From assembly GCA_002840015.1 (NCBI GenBank), contig PGZE01000011.1:62001-126000 (forward strand): a stretch of DNA of 64,000 nucleotides, in the 5' to 3' direction. Source of the stretch: Gammaproteobacteria bacterium HGW-Gammaproteobacteria-2 (GTDB taxonomy: Bacteria; Pseudomonadota; Gammaproteobacteria; Xanthomonadales; Xanthomonadaceae). How positions within the stretch are numbered: position 1 is the stretch's first letter; the number at the start of each line of letters is the position of its first letter. Below are positions 17,674 through 26,967 of this stretch, piece after piece. The notes beneath the pieces were generated by a model that ran no database searches, had not been told where the DNA came from, and saw nothing but the letters and a program-made list of their open reading frames with translations. The position numbers and the translations under genes were made by a program.

Positions 17674-19427
17674 GGCGCGCCCTCCTCATCGCCAAACATA
17701 TCTGGCGTGCCGCTGGCGGCCTTGCGACCGCGGCCACCTGTGGGCGCGGACTGAGGTGAGGGTGCCTTCGCTTCGGGCGTGGCCATCGGCAGATTGGCCA
17801 CGTTGAGGCTGTAGTCGTCGTGCCCCCACTCGCAGCGGGCCAGCACCATCTTGGGGATTTTCTTCAGCGTCAGATTCGGCCAGCGCTCCGACGCCTTGGC
17901 GGCGGTGATGCCGTGGAAAGCGGCGCAGCACACCAGCAGGCTGCAAGACTCCCCTCTCCCGCCGGGAGAGGGGCCGGGGGTGAGGGCGCTTCCACCCACT
18001 TCATCGGATAGTGCCTGCAACTGCTCGGCGGACAGGTTCTGCGTGGTGACATAGATGAAATCGCGCTCGCTGGAATGGCCGTGCTGCCACCAGCGCGTTT
18101 CCGACGGCGCGTAGCTGAAGCCTTCCAGCTTGGCCAGTGCCTCGGCCAGTTGCGCGGCGTTGTATTCGGGATTGATGACCGGGTTGCCCCAGCGATCGTT
18201 GACGATCAGCGTGGGCGCCAGCCGGTAGTAGCGGAAGCCGCCGCCGCCCTGCCAGGCCGTGCTTTCCGTGACACCGCCCTTGTCCGCGCCATCAATCACC
18301 TTCTTGATGCGGGGGATGATGTGGGTGTGGCAGTGCTCGCCCAGCTCGACCATGATCCAGCGGCGGCCCATCTTGTGAGCGACCGCGCCGGTGGTGCCGG
18401 AGCCGGCGAAGGAGTCGAGGATGAGGTCGTTGGGGTTGGTGGACATGTCCAGAACACGCTGCAGCATGTCCTCCGGCTTTGGTGTATCGAAAACGTCCTC
18501 ACCAAAAAGAGCCTTCTGATGCGCCTTGGTCTGCCTTGTCGTGTCAAGATCATTCCAAATTGTTGGATAAGGCCGCGATGGGCTATCGGGGGCAAACTCA
18601 CGGGTGTAAGGAACCCATCTCGTCTCGCGCTTTTTCCAAATCAACTCCTTCTTCGCAATCAAGCCATCGATCGCTTTTTTTCCGAGCGCCCAGCGCGCCT
18701 CTCTGCCGTCATCATGGATCGGTAGTACCTCTGTCCCGTCCGGGGCCATCAATGGGAAAAACATTGATGGCCGATCAGATCGAAGACTGTTCTTGCCGTT
18801 CTTCTTCAGCAAGCGGTCGCGATATGGTCGGTCAGATTCGGCATCTGGTTTGCGGTATGCCTCCAATATGGATTCATCATATTTCTGTCTGAACGGACGA
18901 AGGCCAAGCGTTTTGGTGAAGCACAACAGATATTCGTGGTCTGGCGTGATCGGAACCTTGTTATCGTTCGGGCTATCGACTTTTCTCCAGATAAACGCCG
19001 TCACGAAGCAACCTCGCCCAAACACCTCATCACACAGCACCTTGAGGTAGTGCGCCTCGTTGTCGTCAATCGTGATCCAGAGCGAACCATCGTCGGCCAG
19101 CAGCCGCCGAATGATTTCCAAACGATCACGCATCAGCCCCAGCCAGATCGAATGCTCCAGCCCGTCATCGTAATGCGTAAAGGCGCTACCGGTGTTGTAC
19201 GGCGGATCGATGAACACGCACTTCACTTTCCCCGAAAACTCCGCCTCCAGTGCCTTCAACGCCAGCAGGTTGTCGCCAAAGATCAGCCGGTTGTCGAAGA
19301 CGTCGTCATCCGTCACGCGATGCCTGGCGTGGTAGGACTTTTCCGGGTCTTCAAGCAGAATGCGTGGCTCCAGCTTGGGCCGCTTCTCCTTCCCGATCCA
19401 GGTGAGTTCTAGCTTTTGTTTGCTCAT
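17670..19427 (-). CDS. mod: Type III DNA adenine methyltransferase, Mod subunit
   Basis: Encodes 585 aa. Methyltransferase motif IV DPPYNTGS (residues 74-81) precedes the SAM-binding DSFAGSGTTGAV (338-349), the beta-class order of type III Mod proteins. The stretch between holds the target-recognition part. Mod recognises DNA and methylates N6-adenine; Res needs it for cutting. The ATG at 19427 lies 17 bases after the subtilase stop; a longer frame inside the subtilase gene is rejected. Residues about 480-493 (ALTPGPSPGGRGES) are encoded by a palindromic repeat inserted in frame. A second similar but decayed stretch, SAPTGGRGR, lies near 560. Confidence 0.92.
   Translation of the reverse strand: MSKQKLELTWIGKEKRPKLEPRILLEDPEKSYHARHRVTDDDVFDNRLIFGDNLLALKALEAEFSGKVKCVFIDPPYNTGSAFTHYDDGLEHSIWLGLMRDRLEIIRRLLADDGSLWITIDDNEAHYLKVLCDEVFGRGCFVTAFIWRKVDSPNDNKVPITPDHEYLLCFTKTLGLRPFRQKYDESILEAYRKPDAESDRPYRDRLLKKNGKNSLRSDRPSMFFPLMAPDGTEVLPIHDDGREARWALGKKAIDGLIAKKELIWKKRETRWVPYTREFAPDSPSRPYPTIWNDLDTTRQTKAHQKALFGEDVFDTPKPEDMLQRVLDMSTNPNDLILDSFAGSGTTGAVAHKMGRRWIMVELGEHCHTHIIPRIKKVIDGADKGGVTESTAWQGGGGFRYYRLAPTLIVNDRWGNPVINPEYNAAQLAEALAKLEGFSYAPSETRWWQHGHSSERDFIYVTTQNLSAEQLQALSDEVGGSALTPGPSPGGRGESCSLLVCCAAFHGITAAKASERWPNLTLKKIPKMVLARCEWGHDDYSLNVANLPMATPEAKAPSPQSAPTGGRGRKAASGTPDMFGDEEGAP
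17951..17986 (-). repeat. Palindromic repeat read in frame inside mod
   Basis: Perfect 10-base arms CCCCTCTCCC (17951-17960) and GGGAGAGGGG (17964-17973), followed by CCGGGGGTGAGGG. This is a widespread type of intergenic palindrome whose translation is LTPGPSPGGRGE. Here it adds about a dozen residues to the Mod C-terminal region without breaking the frame. A related element is in the SNF2 gene. Confidence 0.8.
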
Positions 19428-19444
19428 TCCGTATTCCCGTGTTG

Positions 19445-21787
19445 TCAGACGCGAGCACGCGCACGTGCCTGGGCACGGGCTTGCAGCGTTGCTTGCACCT
19501 GCGCGTAAAGTTGCGCGTTGGCCTGCTCCCGGTCGGCCAACACCACGGCGATGGCATACGGTTCCGCTTCGGCTTTGTGCTCGTCTTGAGACCATGCGCT
19601 GTCTTGTCGGGTCACCACGACGAACACCTTGTGACCGTTGGCCAGTGCCTGTTTGAAGCGCCATCGAGACACTTGCAGCGTGCCGTTCTTGCGGGTGTCG
19701 TTGGGTAGCCAGCGGCCGTTGGCGCGTTCACCCATGCCTTCTTCCCGATTGCGCATGTAGGCTTGGGTGACCTCATCCAGGCTGCCTGCCGTCACCAGGT
19801 GGAACCACAGTTTGGCTCTGCGGTAGTCCAGCCGCGTGGTGCGCACGGCAGGGCTGTAGGCGAGCGCGACGGTCACCTCACGCGTGCGGCGGCCGCCGTC
19901 CCAGAAGCTGTCTGGTAAGGGTAGTTCGAAGAAGTGGTGTTGGTCGTTGCCGACGCGCTCTTCGGCCAGCAGGGTGACGGTGTTATCAAGGGAGCGGAAG
20001 AGCGCCGTATCGTCCACACGCCCATACCCGACGAGGCGCAGGAGTTTGTCGCGGCCTTCGGCAGTGTTGCCGGGGTTCAACAGCGCTTCGCAAGCTTGCG
20101 GCCAGCGGGCATGGGCGCCGATCAGTGCGCGCAGCAGGCTGGGCGAGGCGTCGGGCACTTCGGCCAGTAGCCGTGCGGCTTGGTGGGCGACTTGGGGCGC
20201 GGCGTAGCTGGTGCCGATGTCCTCCTTGAACGCCGGCCCCAAGGCAAAGCCGCCGTTGAGCGACACCACTCCCAGACCGGCGTGGTCTGTGCCACCTCCA
20301 GTGCGTCGCAAGGCGATGTTGCCGGCATGCGCGACCACGTCGGGCTTGATGGCGCCGGTGGCAGAAGGGCCGCTTCGAGTCAATGGAAACGGCTGCTCCG
20401 CCCGTGCCAACACGAGGTCTTCAATCGTGTTGGGATGGCGCTGTGCATTTCGTGTGGCCTCATTCAGACTCAAGCCGCCAACGGTCAGGGCGTTGAGCGA
20501 TGTGGCGGGGTCCAGCAGGCGGGCGTGGCCTTCGAGCAAGTAGTCCGGGTAACTCTCGCGTCTATCGGCGGGCAACTGGGATGACAACAAATTGCCCGCT
20601 GGTACCACGAACAGGACCTGCAGCTCACGCGTCAGCCGATCCAGCGTGTAGGCGAGCCCCCGAACATGACGGCCATCGTAAACCTTGTTCAGGTCGCCAT
20701 AGCTCAGGTTGAAGACCCGGCAACCGTATTGCGCATGCAGGTCGCGCACGGCTCCCTCGACCGCCTTTTCCACGAATTCGGTTTGGTCTTGTCCGTCGTC
20801 TTCGAACACTTTGCCGGAGTAAAGGCGAAGCTGCGGGACGAACTGCCCTTGCTGAATAGCGCTATGCACATCGCCGTACAACGCAAGCCCGCCGACGAAG
20901 GTGCCGTGCCAGTGGGGTGCGGTGTCATCCGCACTGCGATTCGGTGCGAGGTAGCCCTGCGCGTCGCCGACCGCTGCGCCGAGCAGCGAATGTCCACGCG
21001 TCAAACCGGAATCCAGCACGGCAATGGACGGAGCATCATCTGAGGGGGGATCAATCGGGGGAAATTGGTTGATGTCGGTATGAAGCAGCTGTACGGCCAC
21101 GCCCAAGCGGGGCTGCAGGTCGGCAGTGCGCACATCGCGATGGTGCAAGATCTGCTCGGCCTGCGCGCGATTACAGCGTACACGGACCATGACGAGCGAG
21201 GGTTGCTGAATGTCGTCCAGCCGCTCAATGACTTGTGCATGCAACCAGTCGCGAAAGGCACGCACCATTTGCTGGCGCTTGTCCTGTCGCTCCTGGGGCC
21301 ATAGTTCGACATCGAGAATGAAGGTTGGCGTGGCTGGAAATCCTTGCTCAAGCAAGGCCGCGCCGCTACGGTCCTGGGGTGTCCAATGGTCGAAGTCTTC
21401 GATGACGTAGAACAGCTCCTTGCGTGTGACAACGCCATCACGTGCAAGGGTGGCCAGGCGGCTCTCGAACTCGCTCAAGCCGTCATCGGTGGCGAATGCC
21501 AGCACGATGGATTCATCTTCCTGGCTGACAATCTCCACGCCAGGAATGGCATCGAAGGCGGGCACGCTCTTGTCGCCCGCGCGCAGCCGAATCTTGAGCA
21601 GCTTGCGGTCATCGAACCCGCCGACGTCCTCTGCCATCGCGCGTTGCCGCGCTTGGGCAAGCCGGCCGGCCAACGCGGCACCATGCGCTCTCGGATCGGC
21701 AGGTTTGAATCGCGGACGCTTACCTTGACGACGGTGGCGATCCGTCTGATGCTCCTCTCGCCCCAGTCGCAAGTGTTCATAGTCCAT
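19445..21787 (-). CDS. ietS: Subtilisin-like serine protease, IetS-type
   Basis: Encodes 780 aa without a signal peptide, so it is cytoplasmic. A helical/basic N-terminal domain of about 240 residues is followed by a peptidase S8 domain with a complete catalytic set: Asp259 in IAVLDSGLTRGH, His294 in HWHGTFVGG, Asn399 in VVPAGN and Ser527 in GTSYAAPQVA. A C-terminal beta-rich region and an Arg/Ala-rich tail follow. The pair AAA ATPase plus subtilase is the IetAS arrangement, first known as a plasmid incompatibility module and later shown to be anti-phage. The start follows a strong GGAGGGGGAGG site, 17 bases after the ATPase stop. Confidence 0.85.
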   Translation of the reverse strand: MDYEHLRLGREEHQTDRHRRQGKRPRFKPADPRAHGAALAGRLAQARQRAMAEDVGGFDDRKLLKIRLRAGDKSVPAFDAIPGVEIVSQEDESIVLAFATDDGLSEFESRLATLARDGVVTRKELFYVIEDFDHWTPQDRSGAALLEQGFPATPTFILDVELWPQERQDKRQQMVRAFRDWLHAQVIERLDDIQQPSLVMVRVRCNRAQAEQILHHRDVRTADLQPRLGVAVQLLHTDINQFPPIDPPSDDAPSIAVLDSGLTRGHSLLGAAVGDAQGYLAPNRSADDTAPHWHGTFVGGLALYGDVHSAIQQGQFVPQLRLYSGKVFEDDGQDQTEFVEKAVEGAVRDLHAQYGCRVFNLSYGDLNKVYDGRHVRGLAYTLDRLTRELQVLFVVPAGNLLSSQLPADRRESYPDYLLEGHARLLDPATSLNALTVGGLSLNEATRNAQRHPNTIEDLVLARAEQPFPLTRSGPSATGAIKPDVVAHAGNIALRRTGGGTDHAGLGVVSLNGGFALGPAFKEDIGTSYAAPQVAHQAARLLAEVPDASPSLLRALIGAHARWPQACEALLNPGNTAEGRDKLLRLVGYGRVDDTALFRSLDNTVTLLAEERVGNDQHHFFELPLPDSFWDGGRRTREVTVALAYSPAVRTTRLDYRRAKLWFHLVTAGSLDEVTQAYMRNREEGMGERANGRWLPNDTRKNGTLQVSRWRFKQALANGHKVFVVVTRQDSAWSQDEHKAEAEPYAIAVVLADREQANAQLYAQVQATLQARAQARARARV

Positions 21788-21804
21788 GCCTCCCCCTCCA
21801 TTCC

Positions 21805-22791
21805 TTAATTTTTATGACGATACTCACGGGCAAGCGCGGTATCGAGGTGGCTTTTCTCCAGGAACTCCCGGCCGGACAGGATCATTTCCTTGATGGAGCG
21901 CCGAAGAACCCGCTCGATGTCGGCGTGCGACATGCCCTTGAACAGGGATGCCACCTGGCCATCGTCGGGCTCGAAGTTGCGGCGGACACCCGAGAGTTTC
22001 AGCGCTAACAGGCGTTTGATCTGCTCCAGACTCGGCATCTCGAAGTGCACAACCTCATCGAAGCGTCGCCAAACCGCCTTGTCCAATAAGGTTTCGTAGT
22101 TGGTGGTGGCGATCAGGATGCTCTCGCCTCGATAACCGTCCATCATCTGCAAGACGGCATTTACGGAGCGTTTGAGTTCGCCATGATCGGCGCTGTCGCC
22201 ACGATCCTTGGTCAGGGCGTCGAATTCATCGAACAAGGCGACCACGGGCTGATCGGCGATGTAGTCGAATACCTTGCGTAAGTTGGCCGCGGTCTCGCCC
22301 AAAAACGAAGAAATGACCGAGTCCAGCCGAACGAGGATGAGCGGCATGGACAGGGCGTGTGCAATGACCTCAGCGGTCAGCGTCTTTCCGCAGCCGGGAG
22401 GCCCGCAAAACAATAGCTTCTGCGCGGGTTGCAGGCCATAGGATCGGAGCACGTCCGTCCGGCTGTGCTCCATCAGGATTTCATCGAGTGCCGACTGCGC
22501 AGCATCCGAGAGAATGATGTCTTTCTCCTCTCGAACCACCGCGCGCTCTTCCAGTAGCGCAAGGCCGTTGTCTTTATTGGTTGGTAGGCTGGGCAAACTA
22601 TGCAGCTTCCGCGCTCTGTTCCCGACCGTTGCCTGATCGCCGTAAAGCAAACGCTCAAGGTCATTAGCAAGCAGATGATGGTTCTTCTCGCGCTCCTCTT
22701 TGATTACCGCCTCGGACGCCGCGCGAAAGCTCGAAGCATCGCCTTGCGTCGCCGATTTGATAAGCTGCCGTAGCAATTTTCCACTGGCCAT
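21805..22791 (-). CDS. ietA: AAA+ ATPase, IetA-type
   Basis: Encodes 328 aa. A helical N-terminal part (1-100) precedes an AAA+ core with GPPGCGKT (Walker A, 130-137), LFDEFDA (Walker B, Asp188-Glu189), ATTNYE (sensor 1) and WRRFDEVVHF (arginine finger region). It is close in plan to AAA ATPases that partner with S8 proteases in IetAS defence. A likely job is to sense invading DNA or replication and to control the protease encoded next. A GGAGAG ribosome site precedes the ATG. The gene begins 81 bases after the SNF2 helicase stop. Confidence 0.85.
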   Translation of the reverse strand: MASGKLLRQLIKSATQGDASSFRAASEAVIKEEREKNHHLLANDLERLLYGDQATVGNRARKLHSLPSLPTNKDNGLALLEERAVVREEKDIILSDAAQSALDEILMEHSRTDVLRSYGLQPAQKLLFCGPPGCGKTLTAEVIAHALSMPLILVRLDSVISSFLGETAANLRKVFDYIADQPVVALFDEFDALTKDRGDSADHGELKRSVNAVLQMMDGYRGESILIATTNYETLLDKAVWRRFDEVVHFEMPSLEQIKRLLALKLSGVRRNFEPDDGQVASLFKGMSHADIERVLRRSIKEMILSGREFLEKSHLDTALAREYRHKN

Positions 22792-22872
22792 GTCTCACTC
22801 TCCTCAGTGCTTGGCAGGCATCGACCGCCGCTGGGTCATGCGTAGGTTGAAACGGTGCCGCTCGGTTCGTCA

Positions 22873-25694
22873 TTACACCAGTTCCCATTCAATGGTGAAC
22901 AGTGTGCGCTCTTCGACCCGCTGCTGAAGCTGCACCTCCAACTGACTGATCAGGTCATCGCGCTTGGCTTCAACCTCATCTTGGCGGGCGAATAGCTCGC
23001 GGCGCAGTTTGCTGCGCTTGCCTTCCAGCTCACGCTGCTGCTTCTGCCATGACAGCTTTTCTTCCAACGTGGGCGCGGTGGCGGCGCTGCGGCGCACTTC
23101 CTTGATCTCGCGGTCGATCTCTTTGATTTCCTGTTCCAGACCGAGCTTCAAATCGTCGGCCCAAGCGTCGAGCTTTTCAACTTCCTGCTCAAAGTAGCCG
23201 AGGTTACGCTGGTTGATGTCGCGTAGCAGAGTGTTTTTGCGGGCTTCTACGTCGGCGATCAGTTCCGTGCATAGATCGCCCTCACCCCGTGCCCCGCTCC
23301 GGGGGGGAGAGGGGAGTTGTTGTGCAGGCAGGCGCAGCAGCTTTTCCGGGTCGTCCTCTGCGAGCACCGCACCCTGCGCCGTGCTGGCAGCCACCACCAA
23401 GTGCTGCTCCTGGCTGCCCAGCGCTTCCACTGAAACCAGTTTCAGCGTGAGCCACCCGGTCTTGCCGCGCCAGGGTTCAAGCGTGCTGACCTTTGAACCG
23501 TAGGCATCGTAGTCAAACACCAGCCGCGCGTCGGGCAGGTGTCGTTCCTTGGCGGTATCCGTCACCCATGCCGCCAGCGGGTGGCCGATGCGGTACAGAT
23601 GCGCCTCGCCCGTGCGCCGGGGCAACTCGTACCGCCCAAGATCGAATGGTGTTTCGTGTGCGGCCAAGCGGCTTTGCGGCGCACCCTGTGGCTGGCAACG
23701 CAGAACGAATCCATCCTCATCGAAAGTGGCGCAGTCGGCCAGCTCCGCCGTGGTCAAATCCATCAGCATTCGCTCGTATTTGCTGCGTGCGGCACGACTG
23801 TCGTCCGCGCGAACGCGCAACTTGTCCTGCACTTCCTCGTCGAAGTTCTCCAACAATATCTGGCGAGTCTTGACCATTGCTTCGCTGATCTCGCCCGACA
23901 GGTCGAGCTGCAACTGCTCAAAGCTGGCCTTAATGGCGGCCGGGTCGCGGCAATTTTGGTATATGTCGGCGATGCGCCGTTCGAAGTCCACGCCCGAGCC
24001 GATGGCCCCGAGTACTTCATCACTTGCCCCGAAAACGCCTTCGAAGAGCTGGAATTTCTGCGCCAGCAATTCGTACACGCGCGCATCGGCTTCATTGCTG
24101 CGGTCGACAAAATTGACCACCACCACGTCGTACTTCTGGCCGTAGCGATGGCAGCGCCCGATGCGTTGTTCGATGCGCTGCGGATTCCAGGGCAGATCGT
24201 AGTTAATGACCAAGGAGCAGAACTGGAGGTTGATGCCTTCCGCCCCTTGTGCCGCGCCAGCCAATCCTTGTAGATCGCCTGAGCGCGAGCGTCACTGTTG
24301 GTGCCGTTGAAGAGGACGATGCCCTCGCCGTAGTGTGTGTCGGCCAGCAGCGACAGAATGTACTCTTGGGTGCGCCGGGACTCCGTAAAAATGATCGCTT
24401 TCCTGGGCGCGCCCAACCGCTCCAGTTCAGCAAATGCGCGCTCCAGGGCGGTCAGAAGTGCTTTGCCTTTGGCGTTGTCGCGGATGTTGGTCGCAAGCTG
24501 CCTGAACTGCCGAAGTTCGGCAATCTCTTGTGCTATCGCATCGCGCTCGTTGGGCGTTGGCGGTGCGCTGCTCGGGTCTGGCCCGTTGCGCTCGTCGGCG
24601 CTGTCTTCATCGACAAGTTCGTCGAGCGATTCAAAGTCCTGGTCCAGCACTTCGGCGAGATCAGGAACGTCCGGGGACTCGTCGAGCTCCCCTTGCAATC
24701 GCTTGGCCATGGTCTCCATGGCCCCGGCAATGGCGTGGGTGGAGGACGCAAGCAGCTTCCAGAGCACCAGCGAGATCAACTGGCGCTGGCCCGCCGGCAG
24801 CGCTTTGAGATTGGGCCGCCGCAGGTAGTCTGCAACGAGGCTGGATAGTTCGCGTTCCTCGCTGGAGGGAGTGAATTCCTCGACGATGGCCCTGCGCGCG
24901 GTGTACGGGACGTACTGCTGAACCTGGCGGCGCAGCGTTCGCTTGCAGACCGGCGCTAGCCGGCCTCGCAGTGCGGCGAATGCCTGCTCTCTTGGCTGGG
25001 CGGTGAACTGGGATCGAAAGCTGTCGATGTCACCGAAGACTCGGTCATCGATCATGCTGACCAGACCGTAGAGTTCCAGCAGCGAGTTTTGCAGCGGCGT
25101 GGCGGTCAGCAGCACCTTGGAGTGGACATGGGCCAGCGCTTCTTTCAGCGTCTTGGCGATGACGTTGCTGGTCTTGTAGACATTGCGCAGACGATGCGCT
25201 TCGTCGAGGACCACCAAGTCCCAGGCGATGTCCTTGATGTCGTCTGCTTTGGACTTCGCAAACTGGTACGAGCAGATCACCGGCCCCGATGCTATCAGGA
25301 ATGGGTTCTGGCGTTCCTGCTTGCGGATGGTGTTGTAGTTCCTGGTTTCAAGGATCAGGCCCTGCAGGCTGAACTTGTCCTGCAGCTCCTGATGCCACTG
25401 CTTGCGCAAGTTGGCGGGCACGATGATCAAGATGCGGCGACGGCGTTCGGCCCAGCGTTGCGAGATGACCAGTCCGGCTTCAATGGTTTTTCCGAGCCCG
25501 ACTTCGTCCGCCAGGATGACGCCGCGCGAGAGTGGATTGCTGCAGGCAAACAGCGCCGCATCGATTTGGTGCGGGTTGAGGTCAACCTGCGAGTCGACCA
25601 GAATGGATGCGAGCGACTCCACGGAATCGCTCGCAGCGCGTCGAGTCAGCAGCCATGCGTAGTATTGTCGCTGGTGCAACGCCAGCAACGTCAT
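22873..25694 (-). pseudogene. SNF2-type helicase, split by an out-of-frame deletion
   Basis: The first frame starts at an ATG overlapping the puuE stop (ATGA). It has helicase motifs DEVGLGKT (residues 63-70), DEAH (164-167) and LLTATPLQNS, and it runs to IYKDWLARHKG. The second frame resumes directly at AEGINLQFCSL and continues with QRIGRCHRYGQ (motif VI) and a coiled-coil-rich C-terminal part to 22873. About 35 residues expected between KDWLARHKG and AEGINLQ are missing, at about 24237-24247, with loss of frame. SNF2-type helicases of this build often accompany restriction systems. As sequenced it cannot give a full-length protein. Residues around SPPRSGARGEG are encoded by a repeat insertion. 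Confidence 0.8.
23278..23316 (-). repeat. Repeat read in frame inside the SNF2 gene
   Basis: The + strand runs CCCTCACCCCGTGCCCCGCT then a G run and AGAGGGGAG, a decayed relative of the palindromic repeat in mod. It encodes a Pro/Ser/Arg/Gly-rich insert (SPPRSGARGEG) without breaking the frame. Confidence 0.65.
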
Positions 25695-26617
25695 GGTGCC
25701 GGATGCTTTTGTTGCCAGTGGCGGGCGATGTCGATGCGCCGGCAAATCCACACGCGTTCGTGTTTTTCGATGTGATCGAGAAAGCGTTGCAGGGCAATGA
25801 AGCGGCCGGGGCGTCCGAGGATGCGGCCGTGCATGCCGATCGAGAGCATGCGCGGGGTGTGCTCGCCTTCGGCGTACAGCACATCGAAGCTGTCGCGCAG
25901 GTAATCGAAAAAATGGCCAGCGGTGTTGAAACCTTGTGGGGTGGCAAAGCGCATGTCGTTGCAATCGAGCGTGTACGGCACCACCAGGTGCGGCTGGCTG
26001 CCGCCATCGTCGCGCGTCACCGAGGTCCAGAACGGCAGCTCGTCGCCGTAGTAATCCGAGTCGTAGGCAAAGCCGCCGTGCTCGACCACCAGGCGCCGGG
26101 TGTTGGGGCTGTCGCGGCCGGTGTACCAGCCCAGCGGGGCGCTGCCGGTAAGTTCGCGGTGAATCTGCACCGCCCGCGCCATGTGCTCGCGTTCAACCTC
26201 GGGTGCGATGTTCTGGTAATGGATCCAGCGCCAGCCATGCGCGGCGATCTCGTGGCCGGCATCGATGCAGGCGCGGGTGAGTTCGGGATTGCGCTGCATC
26301 GCCATCGCCACCGCGAACACGGTCAGCGGCAGGCCGCGACGCTGAAATTCGTCGAGTATGCGCCAAGCACCAACCCGGCTTCCGTATTCGTAGATCGACT
26401 CCATGCTCAGGTGCCGATCCGGATAACTGGCAGCACCAATGATTTCGGACAGAAACTGCTCGCTGCCTGCATCGCCATGCAGCACGCAGTTTTCGCCGCC
26501 TTCTTCCAGGTTCAGTACGAACTGCACCGCCACCCGCGCCTGGCCCGGCCAATCGGCGAAAGGCGGGGTTTGGCCGTAGCCGGTGAGGTCGCGCGGGTAA
26601 TCAGGTGTTGCTGGCAT
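25691..26617 (-). CDS. puuE: Allantoinase, polysaccharide-deacetylase family (PuuE)
   Basis: Encodes 308 aa. PuuE opens the allantoin ring to allantoate without a metal amidohydrolase fold. The NodB/polysaccharide deacetylase-like core shows VNLEEGGEN-type (NLEEGGENCVLHGD), YEYGSRVGAWRILDEF, GHEIAAHGWRWIHY and FAYDSDYYGDELPFW segments. The ATG at 26617 fits the family start (DYPRDLTGYGQTPP); further upstream Met codons add low-complexity sequence. Its stop overlaps the start of the SNF2 gene. uraD, alc and allA continue the pathway on the far side of the defence island. Confidence 0.95.
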   Translation of the reverse strand: MPATPDYPRDLTGYGQTPPFADWPGQARVAVQFVLNLEEGGENCVLHGDAGSEQFLSEIIGAASYPDRHLSMESIYEYGSRVGAWRILDEFQRRGLPLTVFAVAMAMQRNPELTRACIDAGHEIAAHGWRWIHYQNIAPEVEREHMARAVQIHRELTGSAPLGWYTGRDSPNTRRLVVEHGGFAYDSDYYGDELPFWTSVTRDDGGSQPHLVVPYTLDCNDMRFATPQGFNTAGHFFDYLRDSFDVLYAEGEHTPRMLSIGMHGRILGRPGRFIALQRFLDHIEKHERVWICRRIDIARHWQQKHPAP

Positions 26618-26705
26618 CGAGGCGGTGCTTCTGGCGGGGCAATGCGCCAGTGTCGCCAATGCGCCGCCGTTTGCGCAAGCGCTACGGATGCAAACGTGCG
26701 ATGGG

Positions 26706-26924
26706 TTACGGGCGCTTACCCACCACCAGCAACAGCCCGCCAGCAATGATTGCCGCTACTCCGGCCCACAGTGGCACGTTGACGCGTTCTTTTTCGGCCA
26801 CGCTCATATGCAGTGGCCCGATGTCGGCGTGGTGGGTTTCGCTGGTGTAGCTGAAGCCGCCGTAGGCCAGCGCGAGAGCGCCGAGCACGATCAATGCCAG
26901 TGCAACAACTTTCAGTGCGTTCAT
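26706..26924 (-). CDS. Small membrane protein, DUF3185-like
   Basis: Encodes 72 aa. Two hydrophobic helices (about residues 5-25 and 52-68) flank a short polar loop with TSETHHADIGPL. The pattern resembles small DUF3185-type inner membrane proteins of unknown function. A GAGGAA ribosome site precedes the ATG. It lies 88 bases upstream of puuE on the same strand but is not obviously linked to ureide use. Confidence 0.6.
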   Translation of the reverse strand: MNALKVVALALIVLGALALAYGGFSYTSETHHADIGPLHMSVAEKERVNVPLWAGVAAIIAGGLLLVVGKRP

Positions 26925-26967
26925 TGCGGTGTTCCTCGGTGGCTATAGTCAATGGCTGGTGGTGCAG

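Larger units (their letters stand above)
13746..25690 (-). mobile_element. Defence island inserted in the ureide operon
   Basis: About 12 kb of six co-oriented genes (SNF2-type helicase, IetA-like, IetS-like, Mod, DUF1016, Res) lies between puuE and uraD, which belong together functionally. At both edges the minus strand reads CCATGAC (25696-25690 and 13747-13741). At the left edge this holds the puuE stop overlapped with the helicase ATG; at the right edge it holds the res stop overlapped with the uraD ATG. No integrase or transposase gene is inside. Insertion by recombination at the short repeat is an inference. Confidence 0.65.

Noticed and set aside
13742-25694. DISARM or BREX system
   Set aside because: A helicase and a methyltransferase are present, but no drmA/drmB/drmC and no pglZ or brxC-type genes. 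The genes fit type III restriction plus IetAS instead.
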